The position numbers were made by a program, and so were the translations under genes. Below are positions 28,583 through 40,773 of a stretch of 64,000 nucleotides of DNA, piece by piece. Position 1 is the first letter of the stretch. The number at the start of each line of letters is the position of its first letter. This DNA comes from Vigna angularis (taxonomy: Eukaryota; Streptophyta; Magnoliopsida; Fabales; Fabaceae): contig NC_068976.1 in NCBI RefSeq assembly GCF_016808095.1, forward strand, positions 16,021,663-16,085,662, given 5' to 3'. The notes below the pieces were generated by a model that had not been told where the DNA came from, made no database searches, and saw only the letters and a list, made by a program, of their open reading frames with translations.

Positions 28583-29885
28583 CACTAGTGCAGAAAGGGC
28601 TTTAGACGTCTGTTATTTTGGCCTTTTAACGTCCGACATGAACCCGATGTCTTTGTGGGTGATGTTAACCAGACGTCTGTTGTGCCAGGTCAGACGTCTA
28701 TATAGACGTCCGTTATGGGACAAACAAACGTCTATACAGACGTCTGTTCCGACACAACGGACGTCTATATAAACGTCCATTTGTCTCGGAACGAACGTCT
28801 ATATGGCTGAACGGGTTATTTAGGATTACGGGGTTTGGACGTTTGTTTGTGCACTGCCACACGTCTGAAGAGCAGATTCGAAATGAAAATGGAGGGAGAT
28901 GGAGGAGTGCACGACCTAAAACGTAGGCCAAAAAACGCCACCCAAGAACACGCAACAAACTGCACCAAAATGCACCGAAAACGATTTTTAATCGGTCCAA
29001 ATGAAAGATATTGCATCACTGAACAATTTAATCGGAATAAAAGTAAGATTAAATGGTCCAAAACAGATAAAAACCAACCTGGAAATGCAAGGTGCAGAGG
29101 GAACTCTCACGGGTTCGCATAACTCCTCGCAGGTTCGCGTTTTGGTGTGTATGTCCTTATTTTAAACGTCTTTTGAACGTCCGTTGTGGAGGGGGTCGGA
29201 CGTCTATAATATGGTAGACGTCCGGCCCCCTCCAGAACGGACGTTCAAGAGGCTAACAGGGTAGTTGAACCCGTAAGCCTTTTGAACGTCCCTCTTGGAG
29301 GGGGCCGGACGTTCAAAAGGCTAACGGGTGGAGTTGAAGAGTTGATTGCTTCAGCCTTTTGAACGTCCGTCCTGGAGGGGGCCGGACGTCTACTATATAT
29401 AGACGTTCGGCCTCCTCCAGGACGGACGATCAAAAGGCTGAAGCAATCAACTCTTCAACTCCATCCGTCAGCCTTTTGAACGTCCGTCCTGGAGGGGGCC
29501 GAACGTCTATATATATAGTAGACGTCCGACCCCTCCAGGACGGACGTTCAAGAGACTGACAGGGTGGAGTTGAAGAGTTGATTGCTTCAGCCTTTTGAAC
29601 GTCCATCTTGGAGGAGGCCGGACGTCTACTATATATAGACGTCCGGCCTCCTCCAGGACGGACGATCAAAAGGCTGAATCTTCAACTCTCCCGTCAGTCT
29701 TTTGAACGTCCGTTAGAGGGGCCGGACGTCTACTATATTATAGACGTCCGGCCCCCTCCAGGACGGGGGGCCGGACGTCTCCACACTCAATTATTTACAT
29801 TTATGTCACCGGTCAATTATTTACGTTGGAGTTTTGGTGAACGAACGTCTATGAAGTGACGTTAAAGGTCAATTCTGCACTAGTG
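28583..29885. mobile_element. Small non-autonomous CACTA element
   Basis: The element is 1303 bp, begins CACTAGTGCAGAA and ends with the exact reverse complement TTCTGCACTAGTG, a 13-bp terminal inverted repeat. It is flanked by a 3-bp duplication AAA (28580-28582 and 29886-29888), as expected for CACTA (En/Spm) transposition. The left 200 bp and the right half are filled with AGACGTC/GAACGTCCG words. Between about 29165 and 29780, alternating direct and inverted copies of a unit made of GAACGTCCGTCCTGGAGG, GGCCGGACGTCTA and a TATATA hinge can form hairpins. It is GC-richer than its surroundings. It has no transposase; open frames in either strand are by-products of the repeats. Confidence 0.88.
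29165..29785. repeat. Array of inverted units within the small CACTA element
   Basis: Several copies, in alternating orientation, of a unit reading CTTTTGAACGTCC, then GGAGGGGGCCGGACGTCTA, then TATATA, then its reverse complement. Neighbouring copies are separated by a spacer containing GCTGAAGCAATCAACTCTTC or its inverse. The array could fold into long stems. Units differ by a few bases. Confidence 0.8.
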
Positions 29886-29888
29886 AAA

Positions 29889-32124
29889 ACTTCTTCACTG
29901 ACCTGCATTTCGTGGGGAAAAAGAAAAACTTGTATGCTTTTCACCATTTTCATTTTTGTTGGAGAGTGTGAACACGATAGCTGAATATTATGCAAATCAG
30001 CGCTTCAAAGTTACATTTTTTGAGTTGGATATTGACTTTTTGGATCAAATGGGGAAGAAGGCCTTTGGTAAAAGCCCACGACCAAAATTAGATCACAATG
30101 TGAGAAAATTCATGTTTTATGAAGAAATTAATTAGGAAGAATTTCTGATTATATTACATGACCCTGTTTTCTACCCTTAAAAATATTTTTCATGATATCT
30201 CCATATCTTAATACATACACCCACGTTACCAATGCACCATTAATTAATCATCTAACTACTCCTTAGAGAAGCATGTCTACACGCCTCCTCTCTTTCAACC
30301 TTTGGAATATCTACTCAAATCATATGCTATGCATACTTATAAGCCTAAAATATACACACATGTTACAATATTATCTTTATTTCATTCCCATCTCTGTTTA
30401 ATCTAATATATAGTTCTTTCTTTTCGTATGAATAATCTCTCTGTATATAGATTAATTGTGTTTATTAGCATATATACTCTTTCAATATTATGATTTTTAT
30501 GTTTTTTAATTAGAGTGAATTAAGTGTTTTAGTGATATTAGTAGGATCAACCTCTTATATATGGACTTAAATTGCTCTACAAATCTAGTTCAGCTTCATC
30601 ACTTAGAAAAAACTTCGGTTGAATATTGATACTTATGATGATTTCTAACACTGTTACAAATAACTATGACGAGTTCAAATATTTATAATCATTATAGTTG
30701 TGATAATATTTAGTAATTATGTTAATGATACTTATGGTAACCTTTAATAAATTTTATCAATAATAATTATGGTGATCTTTAATAGTTTTCATTACTAATT
30801 ATGATGATATTCAATAATCGTGTTAATGGTAATTATGATAAACTTTAATAATCATAAAATAAAAATTGTGACAAGTTTCAAGGTTATGAGCAAAAAACTT
30901 ATATAAAAAGAGGAGGACATACAAGATCAAACAAAAATAAAAATGGTTATTTTGTTAAAGGTTTGGGATAGTGCCTCTTCCTCCTCTTACACTGTTATTA
31001 GATTTATTTTAGAGAAACACAACACCATGGATTGAAGTCCAATTCCACAAGGGATTGACACCATTAATTCTTTATTCAAAACTTTAAGACAATAGATTGA
31101 TGAGTCTTTACATTTATATGATGTTCTACATATTCAGTTCTATCTAATGTGAGACTTAGATTTTCTTGAATTCTTAACAAATATATCATTTAAAAAATAA
31201 GAATAAAATAAGTTCTTTTTATGACATTATTAGGAATGATCTATTATATGAACATAAATGTTTTATAACTTTAGTTCAACTCACTTGACAATGTTAGGTT
31301 GAATTTCATCCCTAACATTATATATGTTGTCAAAGACTTAAATGTTAAATTTAAGATAAATTAGGTTAATGTGATCCAATAATCGATTAGTATGCATGAT
31401 AAAAAAAATATATATTAAACATCTCATGCAAATTCAAAAGAATATGAAATGATCGTCAATAACATTATTATTAAAAGCTTATAAAATAATATTAAATTTT
31501 TCATTAACAAAATTTGTTTACTAGTATATGGAAGTTCTTGTTTATCAAATATATTTTGTAATATTTAGTATTTATCAATAAATTTCCAAAAGAAATCTTT
31601 CCTATAAATATGAGATTATATATATGAGACATCTTTAACTAGAAATGGGATTCAAACTCTATAAGGTGATGACGTTATACTTTAAATTATAGCTGTTAAA
31701 AATTAATAATAAATCTGACAACATAAAATAATAAGTTTTGATTTGAATAAATAATAGTAAGAAAATATATTAATTGATTTTTGTTATAGCAGTAAGAAAT
31801 ACATTGAAAGGGAGGTAATCTTAGTGAGTGATAATCGTTGGGCTTATTGAGAAAATCTGATTTCCAATTAAAGAAAACCAAAGCAGTAAAGAAGTTTGTT
31901 TGAACTACCTCAACCATTCATTCTTACACAGATTACATTACATTAATACATGTTAATTAATAATACAGATCTTCGACCAAGCCACACTCCCAATCTCGTA
32001 GAATCAATCAATCAAAGTCAACGAGCAAAAAATACGAGACCAAGAGCAAGAAAAACAAAAGGCACAATCATCCAATCAAAACACGTGGCCATAAAAAAAC
32101 CGAAGCCCAGACGGGCCTGGCCCA
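29889..32124. other. Intergenic DNA, no gene seen
   Basis: AT-rich. Between about 30630 and 30860 there is a loose tandem pattern of roughly 40-50 bp built on AATTATGGTGAT / CTTTAATAAT words. The last 200 bp before 32125 are probably the 3'UTR of the WD40 gene on the - strand. No other feature is supported. Confidence 0.5.
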
Positions 32125-33815
32125 TCAGTTTCTCCCACTGGCCCAGCCCGAAGAGAGGCTACTGTCGGAGATGGACGGCAGCGACTCCGCATCAGATATC
32201 ATGCGCTGATGCTGCGCCTGATAATTGTTCATCGATTCCGACACGCTCCAAACCTTAACCGATTTGTCCAAACTGCCACTGTACAAAACCCAGCGCCGGT
32301 CTCTGCTGCCGGCGGCTTCGCGGTCCTCCTCCACGGCCAGGCACTTCACGGGACCGTCGTGACCAGTGAGAACAGACACGCACGTGTGAATCACACCTTC
32401 TCTTCTCCACACGCATATGGTCTTATCTGCGGACCCGCTGAACACTAACGTCCCCGCGGCGGTGAGGCACAGCACGGCGAGCTTGTGGCCCTTCAGGACG
32501 CCGCCGTGCGTGTAACCCTTCTCGCCCTCCCAGAAGTTCACTAGCCCATCGGAGGCGCCGCAGTAAACCATCGAAGCATCCGTGTCCACCGCCAGCGCCG
32601 TCACCGCGCACTCCTGCTTCAGCAGCGTTTTCACCGCAGTGTGCTTCAACCCCTTCCCCCGAGGCTCCCGCCGCCACACCTTCACCGTGCCGTCAGCCGA
32701 CCCCGAAAACATCATCCCGTCTTCGCCGCACACCACCGCGTTGACGGCGTCGTCGTGCGCGTGGATGGACTCGAGGCATTTGGAGTCGGCGATCCTCCAC
32801 ACCTTGATCGTTCTGTCCCACGACGCAGAGTATAGATACATCTTGTTATCGGAGAGACTCAAACACGAAACGGCGTCCGAATGTTTTATCCACAACGCCG
32901 TTTTGTGTCGCCGAACCTGAAAACCCAAAACAATTCACTGCATGAAAAACCTCAACACATCATCATCTGTTTGTTTTATGTGCATGCTTTTTACCAGAAA
33001 GAAACTATTAATATAACTCGATTCCAGCATCTCCATTAAAAATTCAAACTTTTTTGTTTTGATTAAAAACTAAAAGAATTCATTAAAAAAATATTAACGT
33101 ATCTGTATTTTGATTTTCGTGTAATTTTATCGTCATTTTGTTCTGATATACATCAGAAAGCAATAGTGTGACGAAATCTTGCATGAGCAACAAGGTGAAA
33201 AGAATGCAAGACAAAAGTGGAAGCGAAAAGAACCTCGACGTAGTTGCTGGGTTTAATGGAGCTCTTGAAGATGTCTTTAAGCGTGGGCAACGTGCCGGCG
33301 CGTTTGTGCACGCTCGGGTTCTTCGGCGACACCTTCCAGACGCGGATTTTGCCGTCCTGGTGCCCCGTGAAGATTTTCTGTCCCGACAGAATTATGGTTT
33401 TGACCAATCCGCTGTTGGATTTGAACCCAGAATACTCCTGCAGGTTCTTCCACACGCGAATGTTCTTGCTGTCGGACCCCGTGTACAAGAGGTCGCCGGT
33501 AGCCGCCAGCGAGTATATGTGTCCCTCCTCTCGGACAAGAGAACCTACGAGAGCGTTCTGAGGCAAGCTCCCGCCGTCATCATCCGGCAACCACTGCACC
33601 TTCTGAAACGGCGAACTGGCGGTCTGGTTCCACGGCGACATCATCATGGGAGAACCCTCGCCGCTGAGCCTACCCTGGTCGTAGAAATAAGGACTCATCG
33701 GCGACGCTGAACTGCTAGTCCGCATTGTGTACTCGTCGTCGGTTAAAGCCTCCGTGTTGGACATTCTGGGCTCCGATTGCATGTACTGTGATCGGGGAAA
33801 GCTTTCACCAAACAT
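32125..33815 (-). CDS. JINGUBANG-family WD40 repeat protein
   Basis: Two exons on the - strand, 33815-33234 and 32916-32125, give 1374 nt (457 aa). The GT-AG intron splits SNYVE|VRRHKT. After a Ser/Pro-rich, probably disordered N-terminus of about 95 residues (repeated SPM-type motifs), seven WD-type blades can be read from their ends: [45 protein letters not shown] and LDKSVKVW. This makes a complete seven-bladed propeller. The [20 protein letters not shown] linker between blades 2 and 3 is characteristic of the plant family of Arabidopsis JINGUBANG (At2g26490), whose founding member restrains pollen germination. WD40 proteins are scaffolds; the partner here is unknown. The gene is much GC-richer than its flanks. 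The C-terminus ends in a Ser-rich tail. The family call is secure; orthology to JGB itself is not tested. Confidence 0.92.
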
Positions 33816-35319
33816 AACCCTATATGAATTAATTATCTAATTAATTAATTAATTTATAATTGACAATCCTCTCTCCTTCTTTAACGTGTGTATTGTAATT
33901 TCATTCACCGTGGAGCAGATAAAAGAAATTGAACTGCTACAGGAAAATGGAGAGAGGAAAGAGGAAACTAAATTTTGGACGAAGACTTTGATTGATTCTT
34001 GGTTGGGAAGAGAAAGTGAGAGAGCGAAGGAGAGGTTAAAGAGTGTGAAGAATGCTTTGGTGGTGCCACCCAGACAAGAGAGAGAATGTTCAAAACTTCA
34101 TATATGGAATTTGAATCGCTGGTTCAAATCGTTACGTCAATCGTTTCTCGACACATGTCACGTCTTATTTTAAGCTTCCTTCCTATATTTACACTCTTTT
34201 TTTTTTCTTCATGGCTGTCATCTTTGGAACATCTTCTTCCTCGTTCTCAGCTTTTCATTCACTATTTTAGCTCCCCAAAGCTCTTATAATAAGGGAAACT
34301 TAACTCCATCTAATATCATTTCCTTTCTCTTATCTTACGAAATATATCAAGTTCTATATGCATGTTTGATTGAAACAACCATGTTTTCTCAAGTGATGCA
34401 TGTGATGTCGTCTTATGATGTTAGCTAATGATGTTTGGTGTCAGAATTTGACTTCGATTGTTATATATATATATAGTTTAACAATATATATACCATTTCG
34501 ATATTGGTTCTTGTTGAAATTAATTACATTAAAAATCCAGTTTTTGTTTGGATAAATTTGACAAAAGTTAATTTGAGATAATTCATTTTGTAGAGCGTGG
34601 AAAGTTTTATATCAATTAGATATAAAGTTAATTTATAATATATAAGTGGACGTAAATCTCATTTTATAAATCAATTTTGTAGAATTATGTTATATTTAGA
34701 GTTCATTTTTTAACAAAATATCAAAATCTATCTTAACGATATTTATTGTTTGTTGAGTATGTTGTTTCATCCGCTATATGATTAATTCTATTAACAAAAA
34801 TTTTTAATCATAAAATAGTACGGGAGAAAAAGATGTTTTCCCAAAACACAATATTCCTTTTACCAACTTTTCTGGTAACAAGATGTGTGGATACTACTTA
34901 ATTATTCTTGTTTGTTCTTTTGTAATAAAAACTTGGTTTCTTTTGTTTTTACTTTAATTTGATTACTTTTTAGACTAAATTGTTTCAATTAGAATAGTGT
35001 AATCTGACCATATTTATTTTTTGTGATATTAGCTCTTAGTAATAACAAATAAATTTGTTTGATTACAAGGGTTATACATCAGAACAATACCTATAATTAC
35101 ACCATCACGACTCACACGTTATTCTTTATCGTAATATTTAAATTAAAGCATATCCGTAATTATCTATACAACAAATTATATAGGTATCAATCATGTTAAC
35201 AAATGAGGAGTAATAGGTTGCACTTTAGGTCCGAAGTCTTGTCAATTAACGTCTTGTCTATTAAACTTTGAACTTTAAATTATGACTACCTTTTATACAC
35301 TATTATATAATATTATACA

Positions 35320-35476
35320 AACATTTTTTTAACAACATTTTAATATCATTTACGTATCATTCTGTGATTGATTCATGTTGATATTTATGATTATTATTAT
35401 TATTGATTATAGAGTAACTTTAAACAAATCACATAATGACATATGATGTTAAAATATTATAAAAAAAATATTGTTA
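35320..35476. repeat. MITE-like inverted repeat
   Basis: Begins with ATTTTTTTAACAACATTTTAA and ends with AAAAAAAATATTGTTAAAG, so the ends are roughly inverted. It resembles the segments at 22667-22778 and 36953-37076. AT richness limits confidence. Confidence 0.35.
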
Positions 35477-36347
35477 AAGTATCTCTGTAAAAAATTGATT
35501 TAACGTTGATTCCATAATATTGTTACTAATAAAAACAAAATTGTGATAATCCTAGAAAAATATTTTAAAACGGAAAAAAGAAGTCAAAGAGATTTGTGAA
35601 TTCATTAGCTTAAAATCACTACAACTTTGATCCAATCTGAATATAAACTAATAATATGAATGCCTCACACGGAACAAGTTCCATTTGTACGAATACATGA
35701 ATCACACAAATAAACTGTTTAAAAACATAATTTTCATATTTTACTTGGTGTTTGAGCTCAATTACTTATTTCAAATCCATGTATTAAGAACATTTTATTG
35801 TCACCAAAGATAGGAATTGGATAGTTCTCTTGATAGATAAGTCAATACAAGTTCAAAGAAAAATGTGAGTAATATAGTATAAAATATTCTGCAAGAATAT
35901 GTTAGGAACTAACATGCAAATAGAATTTATGAGAAAGAAGTAAAAGTCAAGAAGATCAAGATTAAACATAAGTTAAACAAAGTTGAAAAACTTAAATGAA
36001 ATGCTTACAAGGGTTATTTGTAACCACATCTAAAAGTTGGAATAAATATGGTGAAAATATAAAGGTTTAAGACTATTATTTTGGATCATGTATAAGTTTT
36101 TTAATTATAGATGTAGAATGATTTATGAAATTGTTAATAACATTGGTATAGTGATATTATGATATAGTGTTTTATGTCAATGTAATTGGTATTCGTTAAT
36201 GATTTTAGTCTTCGAAATTATATTATGAAAGTATAGCATAATGGTTGTAAAAAAGTTAAAACATCCCAAATGTCTTGTTATATTTATTTTATATTTTATT
36301 GTTTGATCCAAATGTCTTGTTATATTTATTTAATATTTTATTGTTTG

Positions 36348-36350
<3 letters not shown>

Positions 36351-36411
<61 letters not shown>
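36351..36411. repeat. (AT)n microsatellite, about 60 bp
   Basis: A pure AT run immediately after two direct copies of a 43-bp unit (AAATGTCTTGTTATATTTAT type) at about 36268-36350. Confidence 0.97.
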
Positions 36412-36415
<4 letters not shown>

Positions 36416-36952
36416 TTTTAAATTTTGTGTCATATTATTGGTTCACTGGTGTCAATATTAATATAGGGAATTCAATCCTTAGTCTTATAACAAAGTTAGG
36501 TAGAATCCCAATAATTGTAGTTACAAAACAAGAAGATAATGATATGTTAACACAATTTTGTTGACAATATTTTAATATAACATATGTATAATTTTTTTAA
36601 TTAAGTTTAGTATATTAATACAATAATAAATTAGTAAAAAAATAGCATATATTATTTCAAAATATTTGATATATTATCAGTATATTTGTGTCAAAATATA
36701 TTTTTCCCAACAAGAAATTCCACGCTCCAACGTTTAATACATCTCTGTACTATAATCCTTCACCTATATTTTTATATGGGAACACCGGTTTCCTTCATTT
36801 ATTTTCCTGGTTTACTGTATAAATTGGGTTATAAATATTCCATTATATAAATCCCTGGAAGAGAATTTTGAACTAACAAAATACTAACGATTTTTATATT
36901 TATAGAAAGAAGAAATTTGGCTTAATTATATTACACCAAAACGTAACATAAT

Positions 36953-37076
36953 AATATTTTAACAACTTTTAACAATAAATTATGTATCATTGTTTTATTG
37001 ATCGTATATTTAAAATAACCTATAAGAAACCATCTATTTCGTAAAAGAAATTGTAAAAAAAATTGTTAAAAAAACA
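36953..37076. repeat. MITE-like inverted repeat
   Basis: Starts AATATTTTAACAACTTTTAA and ends AAAAAAAATTGTTAAAAAAAC, closely resembling the ends of the element in the kinase intron (22667-22778). The interior shares a TTTTATTGAT / TTTCATTGAT word at the same position. Probably the same small element family. Confidence 0.4.
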
Positions 37077-38159
37077 AATTTTTTTTAAATTACACAGAAT
37101 ACAGGCTTGAACTTCATAATGAATCATGGAAGTGAAAAAGTGTGCAGTGTGAAATTTGAGATCCTATAATGATTTTCTGAAACGACCATTCTGTGTGGCC
37201 CAACTTGCTGTATAAAATGTAGACAAGTTGAATCTGTGATAACATCACGTGAAATGATGCATTTTGTATGAAAATGTTATGCTAGCATTTTACAGAAATA
37301 GAAAGAGGAGCATTTGTCTTCCTTATATGTTTTAAGTGACATTCTTTGATATTGCTATGGTTTTATTTCTCAATGTTAGGACCTATGAGGTAGGGACACA
37401 TTCAGAGGTTGTGAAAGTGAAAACAAAGTATGCATCGACCTTAAAACAGTAAACCCATGTGATGTGACTCTACGAAACCTAAGAGATAGATAGGTGATCA
37501 ATAATGTTTTTGTTCCTTCCTTCAGTTTCATGGAATTTCTAATAGCCTAAATTTGGATCTTCTTGAAGGGAATTATTATGAAGGACCAACCAGACACTGC
37601 CAAGCAAAAATTCAGTAAGCATAGTATCAAAATTCATATAAAGTATTTCTATCATATAGTTATTTTGTATAACATAAAAAAAAACTATAATATTGTTTAG
37701 GATAAAATAATATTATATATATTTAATTTTTTAAATGAAAGTAATTATTACGCATATTTAATTCAATTAGAGAAATCCGGGGGCATTCACTGTTATTTAC
37801 ATCTCGAGCATAGTTTATTGAATTTCAATGGAAAAATTGAAGCAATTCTGACTACAAAATTATTAGATTCATTATTGAACTTTATACTTACTGTTAATAA
37901 ATGTTATTGTAACGTTAAAAAAGAAATTTTATATAACATTCTTACATCATGGTTTCTAAATTAACTTCCCAGATCTAAGTGTCATAACTTCTTATGCAAC
38001 TCTTTTGCTTAAGAGTTGAAAAAAAAAAACATAAAATTGTTGCTTAACTAATCTACAGGTTTAAACCTAGAAAATTTGTGAGAAGTTTCAGTTGCAAGAA
38101 AGTTTTCGATTTTTTAAGTTATTTGATGGACAATGATACACTGATCTCTCAGTAAATAT

Positions 38160-38560
38160 ACACAATCAATTATATCCATTATTTTATTTTTTATAGTTAT
38201 CTTTAGAAACATAGTTTAAAAGAATTATATGATTATCAAAATGTCATTTTCATTATTTTATATCAAAGATAATTCACTTGGTTTGATAGTGTAAAAGAAA
38301 AACTTGTAAAATATATTTTTTAACTGTTAACAAATAAATTTTAGATTTAACTCAATTATTGGCATGTAAATTTCTTGAATATAAAGTGAGATTTACACAA
38401 TTATATCTATTATTTTATTTTACTTTTTTTATTCTTTTGTTATCTTAAAAGCATATTTAATAGAATTATATGGTTATCAAAATATCATTTTTATTATTTT
38501 ATATCACAAGTGATTCATTTGGTTTGATAATGTAAAAAACAATCTGTAAAATATAACTAT
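38160..38560. repeat. Direct duplication of about 150 bp
   Basis: Blocks at about 38170-38320 and 38410-38560 share, in the same order, AGAATTATATG(A/G)TTATCAAAAT, a CATTTT(C/T)ATTATTTTATATCA run, GATTCA(C/T)TTGGTTTGATA and a TGTAAAATAT run. Divergence is modest. The blocks are about 245 bp apart start to start, suggesting an old tandem duplication. No coding potential. Confidence 0.65.
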
Positions 38561-40099
38561 CATTAGTAGTGAAACAATTAGATATACTTTATACTTAACT
38601 CAACTTCACAAATTAACATATAAATAAATTTTACATTCATTTATATATTACAAAATTAATTTTATTACTAATCAATATAAATTTTTAATATATTTTTTCA
38701 TATCATAACATATATACTTTTAATATAAAATTAAATATCATAATAATAATTTACTAATAGACTCAACAAACAATAAAATTTACTATAATAAACATTAATT
38801 TAGGTGAAACTTTAAATATAACTTAACTTACACTAAAACTAGATTCACAGTTATTTATATATTATAAATTAATCTCAAAAGTTATTTATATATTATAAAT
38901 TAATCTTATTTTGAGATGAGATATTTTACACAAATTAATGACTAAATTTAGAGCCGTAAGTTATATTTTGTTACATAATTTGCACTTGCCTTCCAAAGAA
39001 TGATTAGATTTTATAGAAATGGAAGATCAACAAAAATGGCAATGAGAGTGTTTAAATAGAGAAAAGTAACTTTCTTTCCACCACATTGTGGTTGCCCTAA
39101 AATGGTTCAAAAAAGATAAAAAGTGAAATAAAAAGAAGGAACTTTATCTTGAATTCTTGTAACATGGTGATGAATAATAGAGCAGAACCTGCAAACTGGT
39201 AACAGATGGTGGTGTCATCAATCCATGTCAAATTGACACGTTTGTCTTGTAACACCCCTGTGTCATATTTGTCTCCATACATTGCATTGCACATTCAGAG
39301 GTTTCGTTTATCATAGAATTTCTCAAAAACCTAAAAATGCATGAACAGGAAGGAAAAACAAGAAGCAAAGATACTTGTGTAGTAGTATACCCTACCCTCA
39401 AGGGATTCATCAACCTCTTTGTCTTTCTTTTTCTAATGACTTTGATGCTCCAAATGTTGTTATCCTGACACCTACGAACTCATATGCGCTATCGTTTGGC
39501 TTGGTCGGAAAATTCAGGTTCCTCTCTCCGTCTTCCACGTGGCGCTGAACACTGGAATGTGTGCCCTCACTGTGTTGCCAGAAGAAGGAAGTAAAGTACG
39601 TCGGTGAAATGAATTATTCAGAAGGGAAATTCGAAAGGGACCTTGCGCTTGCCCTGTGCCAAACGATACACAGTATTTCAAAAACTTAAAAAATAAATAA
39701 AAAATTATTACATTTTTGTTTTAAATAAATAAAAAATAAAATGAATGAAAATAATTTAATAGAGTATGAATGTAGAGTAAAAAAATGAGAATTAAAGTTG
39801 TTTGGTAAAAAAAAGTGAAAATAGATGTTTGTAAATTTATTTATAAATGAGTTGCTTTGAGGATCATTATTCATTTTTTAATATATTGTTATTATCGCAT
39901 ATATTTACCTCTTTAAAGTTATTTTTGAAATATTCTCATTTAGTTATATAAATAAACGTATTTGTTTGTCTGCACACCGATGGACCAAACTGATTTAAGT
40001 GGAAAGTTTAGTAGGCCAATTTTCAGAAGCCCAGAACTAAATGGGCAAAAAAATTGAATAGTAACCTATGTTGGTCACCGGTTATACTTATGACATTTA

Positions 40100-40764
40100 G
40101 AGAGTTACTCCCTCCACCACCACATAAGACTCCTTGCACCTCTTCATTACTCTTTTGCCCTTTAATTTAAAGAAATGTGAATATGCGTTAAACGGATGAC
40201 AACATCCGTGCATGGATATCAACATTTGTGCACGGATATTGCATATTTGTAAAAATTTCTCAGCAGTAGGATGTGAATAGAACTCGAGAAATTTGTAACC
40301 ATCTCATAGGTCAGTTTGCTTATTGTGAATCCTTCATCCGAACTTCTGAAATCTCTCCTTCTCCCTCACATCATCCACTTTCTTCCTCACTCCACACTCC
40401 ATCCCTCTTTGCAGAATCGCCACACCCTCCTTCCCACTCAGCTGTCGTCCATCTGTGTCCTCCATAACCAGATTCATCTTCTTCCATAACCAGATTCACC
40501 TCCCTCACATGCACTTCCCCTCCCACCTTCCCGTCGCATGTGACCTTCACCACGCACTGCACCCTTTCCCTCTCCATCTCCGCTGCGTACAACACCTCCA
40601 CCTCCCGTGTCAGCCAGTGTCACCGCGCCAATACCGCCCTACGCACGTAGCAGTAAAGGAAAGTCATTGCAATAAGATAGTGGGGATGTGTAGGGTATTT
40701 TTGGAATAAAAGAAAATAGTGAGGAGGTGCAGAAGCACTTGGGATGGTGGAGGGAGCAACACCT
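40100..40764. mobile_element. Non-autonomous MULE-type element
   Basis: The left end GAGAGTTACTCCCTCCACCA and the right end, whose reverse complement reads AGGTGTTGCTCCCTCCACCA, form imperfect terminal inverted repeats. They continue inward through a TGCACCTC(T/C)TCA word over about 50 bp. A 9-bp target duplication with one mismatch, TGACATTTA (40091-40099) and TAACATTTA (40765-40773), supports a Mutator-like insertion. The 665-bp interior has a C-rich segment at about 40360-40640 with small open frames in both strands but no recognisable domain. It could be captured host sequence (Pack-MULE style), which I cannot show. Confidence 0.6.
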
Positions 40765-40773
40765 TAACATTTA

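Larger units (their letters stand above)
33816..40090. other. Intergenic AT-rich DNA with small repeats
   Basis: No gene is supported. The first 300 bp are presumably promoter and leader of the WD40 gene. Contents include LTR/TRIM-like relics at about 34600-34740 and, inverted, 38610-38720; MITE-like inverted repeats at about 35320-35476 and 36953-37076; a 43-bp direct duplication at about 36268-36350 followed by (TA)n at 36351-36411; and a direct duplication at 38160-38320/38405-38560. Confidence 0.55.

Noticed and set aside
28713..29859. Several 60-95-aa frames around 29 kb
   Set aside because: All lie in the hairpin repeats of the small CACTA element and reuse the same repeat in different frames (RPGGGRTS-type strings).
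32165..33710. Frames on the + strand opposite the WD40 gene
   Set aside because: Shadows of the GC-rich WD40 exons, with no family resemblance.
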